Below the pieces are notes generated by a model, which was given only the letters and a program-made list of their open reading frames with translations, was not told where the DNA came from and ran no database searches. A program made the position numbers and the translations under genes. This document shows positions 55,494-64,000 of a stretch of DNA of 64,000 nucleotides, piece by piece. Position 1 is the first letter of the stretch. Every line of letters begins with the position of its first letter. Source of the stretch: Rachycentron canadum (lineage: Eukaryota > Chordata > Actinopteri > Carangiformes > Rachycentridae); contig CM076659.1 of assembly GCA_038496675.1 (NCBI GenBank), positions 12,493,035 through 12,557,034 on the forward strand. Direction: 5' to 3'.

Positions 55494-58207
55494 CGTCCGC
55501 TTCCCTGACAGTGAGAGTAGGGGTCTCTGGAGGACCAATGATAAAAGTTGAGGAGGGAAACATCAAAAGTGCGGTGGGGAACGAATGTGGTGAGATCACA
55601 CACAGCGCCGGGCCTGCTGTCTCTCTCATGACCTCCCTGTCATGTGGCTTCCATGAGAACCAAACATCCAGCCACAGTTGTTTCCATACAAAACCAAGCC
55701 ACTTTGGTGATCCCAATGCTTTTTTTCTTTCTCTTTTACTACCACAAAGCTAATCGTTGTGCTGTTTCTGCACGGCTGCTTTTTTCATCTTATCATGTGT
55801 GAAAGTCTCACAATCGCACTCAGTGGCAGATTATATCATTCTCATTTGTTGCAAAAGAAAAAAAAAAACCAAAACAAAACAACGTCACAACTGTCTGTGT
55901 CATCTCTTCGATGCAAGCCAATATCTCTGCGCGATGTGGTTAATCCCTCGCACTCACAGTCACGTTTCTCGCATACCTTTTCGGGAAAACATAGTTGAAT
56001 ACAAATGATCCAAAAAAAAAAAAAAAAAAAAAGAAAACCTCAGTGTTGTGTACGTGTGCTGCTGTGCCATAAATCTGCCAACCTGATCACACTCCCATTC
56101 TAAACAGGGGGCATAACCAATTAACCAGGCCCACACAGTAATTAGCTGTCTGCGTGTTGAATAACTCCTCACTCCCAGTTCTCATTAGTGGCTTATAGCT
56201 GCAGAGGTTCATAATTATACCATGAATTGTATATGCGCTTGATTCATAATTATACCATCTATGTAATTATAGATTCATGCTTCCTCTGAAACCTGTTTTG
56301 ACACATTTTATGAACTCTTGTGATCAGAGATATTGGTGTGTAAATGTTATTGAGTCAGAGATTGCAGTAGATCTTTTGGCAAATATATTTGTTGTCGTCA
56401 AACATTGGGTAAAAACTGTTTTTGGTATTAAAAGTGGAAACGTTTCAATCTCTCTTCTGTGAGGACGAGACGACCCATCCCTGAGATAAAGCAGGATGGT
56501 TCTCATTTATAAAGAAGCTGATTTCCCTCACTTATTTCCTAATCTTAGCAGAGATCGTGTGTTTTTTTGTTTTTTCCTAAGTTGATACAACTAGACCTAT
56601 GGATTATTTGCAACATGAAACCACATATTTTATAATCATACATCTACTGCCTTTTCCATCCACAGTCAAAGTATAGTAGGTGCCCTGGAGTTAATGTAAT
56701 TGTTTGAAGTGTAAAGTGTAAAATCAGCATCAGATGGCATTCATTTATGGGCTTATCAAATCCAGATGGAGCCATATTTTACTCAGCATGATTCAAATAT
56801 CCATCTCTTTGAGTCTGCTTGCAATTAAACCATTCAGTGAATGTGCAACAGCCTGAGAAAAATCTGGTCTTTTGGAATCAGTGAAACACAAAGCAGGGTG
56901 AGCCGTTAACAACAGGAAAGACCACCCCTGATTTTGACTGTAAATGATATTATACGTCCGTCAGGGCTCAACGTCCTACATCAAAGCAAAGGAGACAATA
57001 CAACTGCAAGTGTTTTTTTTTCCCCAGTGTGAGAAAATCAGACGTGTTTTGAGAGCTGTAGAGTTAATCTCTCCTTTGGATACACAACAGTGTTGTGGCA
57101 TTCTTCTGGAGGTACACTGTAAGAAACGTAGCCAATCAGGTGAAAAATGTAGGCCGAGCTAGAGGACCAATAAAAAGTGCATTATGGGAAATGCCAGATG
57201 TTTGGTGAGATCGAGAAAAACAAGAAGAGTCCCTGTCAGAAATTGTCCTCGGGCAACATGGGGTTGTAATTTCAACCCCATTAAGATGCATTAGTGTTAA
57301 TTTGTTTAAAGACAAGGAGCTGTTGTATTGTGAGAAGAAGGCCTATTGTGCTGAGAGCAGGGTGTGGACGGCGCCAATTAGATTTCTCTGCAAATGTTGG
57401 CAAATGAAAACATTGTTTCTTAATGGACAGAAAAAATGTCTATGTGCAATTAATTTAAAAACTAAACTAAAAATAAGCCTACAGACACAAATAATTACAC
57501 AAGGTTTCGTCTTTTGTGGCTACAGAGAGGAAAGGTGAAGAAATGTGTAAACATTTTGATATTGAAGTAACAGTAAATGACAGAATGGGGACTGCTTGTG
57601 GTACAAATCACATTTTAACCACATAATGAGATGGTTTTTGACATGGCTAATCCCTAAGACAGCAAATCTGTTGTGTATCTTTCTCATGAAGTTCAAAAGG
57701 TAAAGCCAAGGGGTTGAAACCTGAATTAATGTCTCTCTTTTAATTCCTTTCACTTTCAAATATTTTCTGTTGCAGTAGTGGACATAAGATTAACCAGAAG
57801 AGAAGAAATGCATGAAAATGAGGTAGAGAGCTTGCATTGCAGCTTAATTTTCCAATTTTTATTAATAGGATCTCAGAGACAAAGGTCAAAAAAGATGAAA
57901 AGGGGAGCATTTGGGCACAGAAAGGTTCTCATAGGGCCCAAGGTGGACCACTAAGCATTGGATAAGCTTCACAGGGGTCAAAAGGGCAACATCTAAATGA
58001 AAAAAATAAAACAGGCACTGGCCTCTCTCATTAGAGTGCAGTGCACCGTGGGGACTTCCTGGGTTAATAACTGGGATGGGGTTTGCATTACTTTGTGTCT
58101 CAGCAGCAGGAGAGGAACACAACCCTTTAATACAGCAGCTTCAATTACACCACATCAGGAAAACGATGTCCCCTTAGATCCCATTAACAAAAATAATACT
58201 CAGAAAC

Positions 58208-58211
<4 letters not shown>

Positions 58212-58294
<83 letters not shown>

Positions 58295-58354
58295 ATGTGC
58301 ATGGGTGTGGATGTGTGTGTGGGTGTATGTTTGTGTGTGCAGTATGCAGTGCAT

Positions 58355-58388
<34 letters not shown>

Positions 58389-58389
58389 A
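58212..58389. repeat. Long (TG)n compound microsatellite
   Basis: About 40 uninterrupted TG units (58212-58292) followed by GT-rich variant sequence and a second pure block (58359-58389). Such tracts can adopt Z-DNA and are highly length-variable. The poly-Cys/Val and poly-His/Thr frames here are by-products. Confidence 0.95.
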
Positions 58390-58683
58390 GGAAGAACATT
58401 AGTGAATTAAAGTTTGTCTCTTAACCATTAATAATTTGGCTCCTTGACTCACAGTGCAGCTCCAGAATTCAGAAATTTGTCAGAATTGTCCTTCAGTCAG
58501 CACTGAAAAGACTGGTGTGTTTAAAAGCTCTAACAGTGTACCAACATCTGTTAAATTGCTGCCATTGATAATCATCACAACTACCGGCAAATTGCTGCAT
58601 CTTATCGTGGGCAATTAACAAAATACGGAACTTCTAAAACAGCCTCCGGCTGTCTTTTCTCTTCCTGAAATTCTCTCTTTCTT

Positions 58684-58716
<33 letters not shown>

Positions 58717-60599
58717 CTCAGCTCCTCAGACATATGTGGCCTCATGTCAGGGGATGTCTCTTGTAGTAAATGCCCATTGAAGGAAGCTATTTTGCCAAAT
58801 GCCAAAGCCATTGAGTTGCTTCATATCCTGTCAGATAAGCGGCCACAAAGAGCTCTCTTTTTTTTCCCCCTCCTGCTCCCAAAACGTTCTTAACATCTCA
58901 ACATCCTCCTCTCTTCCTCCCCGCTCCCCTCCTACTCCTCTTGTTAGTTGATAAAGAGCGTTGTAATGTCAGGAAGGACACACATTCCTCACGATGTACT
59001 CACAGATCTCTGAGGAGCAGGGGTTAGTTTCCTCACAATGTGTGTGACAGATCAGAGGGAAGGAGAAGGGGAAGAAGGGAAGAAGGAGAGAGACAGAGAT
59101 GAGAGGAACAGTGTGGATAGAGACTGAATTGAGAAATATATGTGGCGAAATGATGGGAGAGAAATGAGAGATGTCAAAACTGAACTGGACTTACAGCAAA
59201 TATAACTCAAAATTTAATAGCACCTGTCAAATCTGTAGCTTAAAGATTTAAACAATAAAGAAAATATATTCAACTTAGCCTTATCATAAATGAGCCATTA
59301 GTTAGTTTTTTGCAAATGAATCAGCTCTTCTCCTCCGTGGAAAAACTGCAACTCTGAGGGCCAAACTCCTGGCACCCTGCTGAATGTCTCACAGCTCCTG
59401 CACAACATCCAAAGTGCACCAAGTTGAAAAATGTGAGTTTATGTGATTGCACCACGGGAGTCAACAGTAGCAAGTTTGATTGTAAATTACATGCACAGCA
59501 CAACAAAAAAGCCTCTGTGTCTCCAGCGAGCCAGTGTTTCAAAACCTCCCTTGTGGCAGCATTTGGACGTCTTGCAAGCAGAAAGCTCAATAAAAAGCAG
59601 GTTTGGTACTCAGCTCCAAACCATTAGTAGTGAGCTGAGGCACTCAACATGATACACAGGCGTTAATTGCCTTGTTGCCTGTAACTTTCTTTTTTTTTTT
59701 TTTTTTTCACGTTGTTTTTGTAAACATGGTTGTTTGGACAGGACTGTAAACACCTGTGTGCTGGGAAATATCGTATGATCAAGACACTTGCTGAAGAGTG
59801 TGTATCTCAAGTTGTCCGTCTGCTGATCTGCGTTATCTGACAGAAGCTTGTGGTTATTTTGTCCATTCAAAGATCTTTTATCAGTTTATTTCTCTTTAAT
59901 CTTTCGGCCACGCTTTGGTTTCTTACTCATCTTACATTCCACAGCCCAAACTGATCTGGAAACTGTCTCCAGATGCTCCAGTTGTTGTCACCGGCTCTCT
60001 TTGTTAAGGCAAAAAAACAAGGAAACTGCCAATATGGCGACATTATTTCACAGTACAGAATTAGCCTAACCATCACTGAAATCCTTAAAATAATGTTTTT
60101 AATAGATTTACACTCCATGTGGATTAAAAATTAGTTTTTAAAAAAAAAATTCTTTCCTGCACAAGTAAACCTCAGCTCTTGCTCATTAGATTTACAATCC
60201 GTAACCTTTTACAGTCCATAACTGCCTCCAGTTTATTTTCATTTTATTTGCACATTTTCAATTTGTCAACATGTACTATTTCAATTTAGTTGCCCTGCTG
60301 ACTCTGCAGAAAAGACTGCTATATGTAGGACTAGCAAAACAGTGTTACATATGAAGCCTTCCCAGTTTGGCTCCTATCAAAATGGCTGAGATTCTTGTGG
60401 CTTTGTGATTAAGCTGCTGCAAACCACACAGCCCAGGGAGAGTAAACCTAACATTTAAACCAAAACCCAGATACAGGCAGCCTGGGCAACAACAGTGGCA
60501 TATTAGTAATTACCTCAAGACAAAATGTCCGTCATTTGTGTGTAACCCACATTCAGGCAGTTTGGCTTCTCGGCACATGGGATTAAGTCCTGGAGGCTT

Positions 60600-60617
60600 G
60601 GGGGGGGGGGGGGGGGG
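60600..60617. repeat. G18 homopolymer
   Basis: Eighteen G residues followed by TTTGGGG. It is capable of forming a G-quadruplex. Confidence 0.95.
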
Positions 60618-63600
60618 TTTGGGGTAGTATTATGCAGCCATTTGACAGCCCTGAATTGTCTGGAGGAATTAAGATGACTTGTTGTAAAACCAGCTCTGTG
60701 ATTAATGTTCATATTTTCAGATTTGCTGTATTGTTGTTACAACTTTTCTTTTAATTGTTTATTTTTTTTCCTTGCTCATTTTCCACTGCTCTCGCTCTCC
60801 TATTAATAGTCAAATATAGATCACCTGGTAGTTGGACTTCAAAGACAGCAACAATTGGATATCAACAGCACCATCACTTACCAAGTCCCTGTGAATCCCT
60901 CTCTCTGACCAGTGGGACCTTGTCTAGAGGGTAAAATAACCCATCTGTCCAGCAAATGGTTCCATATGGGCAAAAAGAGTGGGGCACATTCTTGTGGAAA
61001 TGAAAGCAGGTCCTTTAATCTAAGAGACATAATCAATAAATGATAAGGCTTGTAGCTGCAGGGAAAAGCGGTAGTTTGAAGATAACTTAAGACAAGATTA
61101 GTGATGAGACAAAATGGGGTGGTGGGGGGTGATGTTGAATTAAAACATTATGCATGGAGGACTGGAGTTAGTTGCTTGGTAATCATGGGTTCCTATCAGC
61201 TCTTTAGATCACTTCCTGCAAGCTTAGCTCAGTCGTATTCAAGTGATCATTGTTTTATCTGGAAGGAATGCTAATTAGGGTTGTAGAGAAGCCAACCCTT
61301 GCCGACATCACCAAAATACACTATGTGGTCAGTTAAAATGAGACAATAGATGCCTTCACAACAACTATTATGCAAAGGAGACACTGGAGTACCAATTTGG
61401 AATGCAATCCCCATCTAGCAAATATTTACCAGCAGCCAAAGACAGGGAAAAGAACCTAAAAGACAGCTAGCATGGTTAATGACTGAGTATAGAGAAGGGC
61501 TGAAATGTACATTTCAGTAACAGGGGGTTAGACTGAGGCTTCTGAGTGCGATTCAAGCCCCTTGGGAATGTGCTGCGTTGGACATTTGATGCACAAGATA
61601 ACCAAAGTAGTGGGCATTTTCAATCAACGTGTCAACCCAAATTTCAGTAAGATACAAAAATAAGACCTAAGATGGAGGGAGGTTTTAGGCTTGGCTTTGA
61701 TTTCGTGGTACTATAGGTTTAAAGACCAGAATTATATTTCAGTGCCAGGAGAATTTGTTCATCTCTGGAGCTGTTTCTAATGATATGGAATGACCCAGAC
61801 GGGTGCTACTGGTCTTAAAGTCCCTAAAAATAGAGATGCTTATTTGCAATCCCACATTTGGGCCATGCACACAGAGAATGGCAAACTGTGACACCAGGCA
61901 AGAAGTCTAATTTTCCCTCTTTTATAGTTATTGCTGAGAATTTGCTCTAACAAGCCTGGTAGCCTTTGAAATAATAAATATAGAAATGTGTCCTTTTACT
62001 TCTATACTCCTCTGGTGAACAACAGCAGTGACACCAAAGGTCGAGACCATATGGCATTTAAATTATGATTACATTTTTGAATTGAACTTTTCTCTTTACA
62101 GCAATTCAAAAAATACCCACCTATTCTTCTCTCTAATGTGAAGCTTGTGGCTTCAGGGTGATGCTAAATGCAGTAGTGGTACTCTCCAACATGTGCATGT
62201 GTAGTTTGTGGTTTGTACCAGCAGGGGTATTTGAGAACGGATCCTTTCGATGTCCACAGTTTATGAAATTAAGGAAGAAGATGTCATGCACTATAAACTT
62301 AATTCTTTGTCTCTGTCTGTGACCGATAGCTGTGCTGGAGTGTGTGTGTGTGATTTATACCTTTCTCTTAATGTCAGCTGTGAGAGTGACAGTAATATGA
62401 TGTTTCCCACCCACAAAGGAGGAACACACACACAGTCAGCAACCTCAACATGGCTGTTTGCTGCAGCTATAGGGTGTTCCCAATCATTTCCTTACCCACA
62501 ACATAGACAATGAGCATCCTGCGCCATTAAGGTTTGGTCCTGTGAGTGGAAGAACCGGGCAATACATGAGGAAATAAAGCAGGTTTGAGTCAGGCTGTAA
62601 TTTGTGGGAATCTTTCTGTTTGGAATTAACATCAAGACTTTTTAGCTTGTCCGCTTGGGATGGGCTTAATAGTAAACATTAGCAGCAATGGGGCGAAGCG
62701 CTGTGCACACGTCTGTGAAGAAGAAGAGAGGTGAACTTGACCACTTTGCTCATTTACATTCACTGGGTGTTTCCTTTTGTCAGCTCATTTAGGACTCCTC
62801 AGATGTTGGTGTGAACAAATCAACATTTAGATAGTGTACTAATGTGCCACTGAGAAGACCCTCTGAAGATAACTACCTTTGATATGACCCCCTGCGACTC
62901 ACACTGTCCCCAGCTTAGCCCCACCAGCAGGGGCAAGACAATCCAATCCATTTGCCCCCAAGGGAGATCAAAGCCCTAGTCTCCTCCTTTTCATTCTATT
63001 ACCAAAGACTCCACCTTTGCAAAGTCACAAATGAGATTGTGCATCAGCCATTTTCTTTGGTGGGGTGAAAGACAGTGTTTTTGAAAGGAGGGAAAACAAG
63101 CAGGGACATTAAAGAGTTTGATGATGAAGGAGAAGAGATGGACTGGGGGGGTGTATGTATGTGTGTGTGAATGAAAGGAGTTTGCGAGTGGAAAAAAAAA
63201 AAAAGCTCTGAATAAGGACTGCTAATGGCACAATGTTTGAAGCGCCAGGGCCATTACTGTGCTTTTGTCTGATAGGATGCTTCCCTGTTGAGTAAAGGTA
63301 TGTCATTACACAGCATTCAGGACTTTTGAGATATTTGTCCATGATTCAGACAGACAGACTCATCTCCTGTTGGGGATGTTTCATGAAATTGAACCGAGGG
63401 CTAAGAGACACCTATTTCCTGCGCCTCGAAAAGTATTCTGTCTGCTGTGAGCACACTGGATAATGCACGGTCACCACCAATGCCTAGTCATGCTGTGCAC
63501 TGATATTGGGGTTTGCCAATCATCGGTTAAACTGTTTCTCCTCAGTACTATAAGTTATTTTTCAAAGTGTAAGGTTTCTGCGGTCACCTCGATTCAATCA

Positions 63601-64000
63601 GCTGTGCTAATTGACTGTGACTCCATAAGGCTGCCATCTCTCAATATTATATAACTGGATATAACTTTATTTTCTACTGAATAGCAACTCAGTCTGTTCT
63701 AGTTTTCCACCAACTCTCTCACTCTGCAATATATTTTTTTTTTTTTTGACTTGTTCAAAACTTCGTGAATAATGAGTAAATTATATGTGTGAAGCAGCTT
63801 TGCGCAATGTGGTCGTGGCTGAAGCAGACTTTACATAGCAGCCAGGAGCTCAGCCAGCTTTGGCCTTGGCCCTTGTCCTAGCCCCAGACCCAGGCCGCCA
63901 GCAGCAAGCTCCTGGACCAACCATAATGAAGAGTAGGCATTTTTATCCCCAGCTGTAACTCTGCCCCCCACCCACCCCCCACCCCTGCTTCGCCACCCCA

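Larger units (their letters stand above)
53066..64000. other. Intergenic DNA to the end of the window
   Basis: No gene was recognised. Notable items are (TTG)n at 53251-53275, the perfect inverted repeat at 54426-54484, G22 at 54950-54971, (GT)n at 55469-55493, A21 at 56012-56032, long (TG)n at 58212-58292 with a second tract at 58359-58389, and G18 at 60600-60617. The last 180 bp turn C-rich. The stretch at 57290-57430 looks non-repetitive and could be conserved non-coding DNA, but only a comparison would show it. Confidence 0.65.

Noticed and set aside
58184..58410. Poly-Cys/Val and poly-His/Thr frames
   Set aside because: Translation of a (TG)n microsatellite.

Overview
The window is vertebrate nuclear DNA, almost certainly from a ray-finned (teleost) fish. 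It has GT-AG introns, long AT-rich non-coding stretches, many microsatellites, and relics of fish-type mobile elements (an L2 LINE 3' end, another LINE relic, a tRNA-derived SINE, short interspersed repeats and a Tc1/mariner-like fragment). There is no sign of bacterial or viral genes.

One gene is recognisable: the 3' part of protocadherin-15 (pcdh15), on the plus strand, from about 1846 to 37770. PCDH15 is the lower half of the hair-cell tip link. The exons for EC1-EC9 must lie upstream of position 1. Exons in the window join in frame. They encode EC10 (1846-1955, 3573-3713, start of 7335-7462), EC11 (rest of 7335-7462, 13518-13733, start of 15506-15594), the membrane-adjacent domain MAD12 (15506-15594, 16742-16918, start of 19232-19450), the transmembrane helix (in 19232-19450), a 9-nt microexon (20777-20785) and the common juxtamembrane tail (22658-22777).

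After 22777 the transcript has alternative 3' ends. One route ends in a 505-codon CD1-type exon (24655-26173), possibly through a candidate 6-nt microexon (23887-23892). The other runs through four small exons (30070-30091, 30721-30759, 30896-30969, 33411-33525). It then ends either in a large Ser/Glu-rich exon (33674-35521, CD3-like by position) or in the last exon (36215-36829, CD2-like by its ending). All three terminal exons end in a class I PDZ-ligand pattern. I assign the CD2/CD3 names from memory and with caution. I cannot tell whether this is the pcdh15a or pcdh15b paralogue.

From about 37.8 to 64 kb I see no gene. This downstream region holds homopolymers and microsatellites (including three long G runs), a Tc1/mariner-like fragment near 52.9 kb and a perfect 27-bp inverted repeat with a 5-nt loop at 54426-54484. 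A single N at 10138 sits between two identical 147-bp copies, which looks like an assembly artefact. I found no unmistakably new biological system. The best leads are the microexons and alternative tails of pcdh15, and the near-perfect palindromes.
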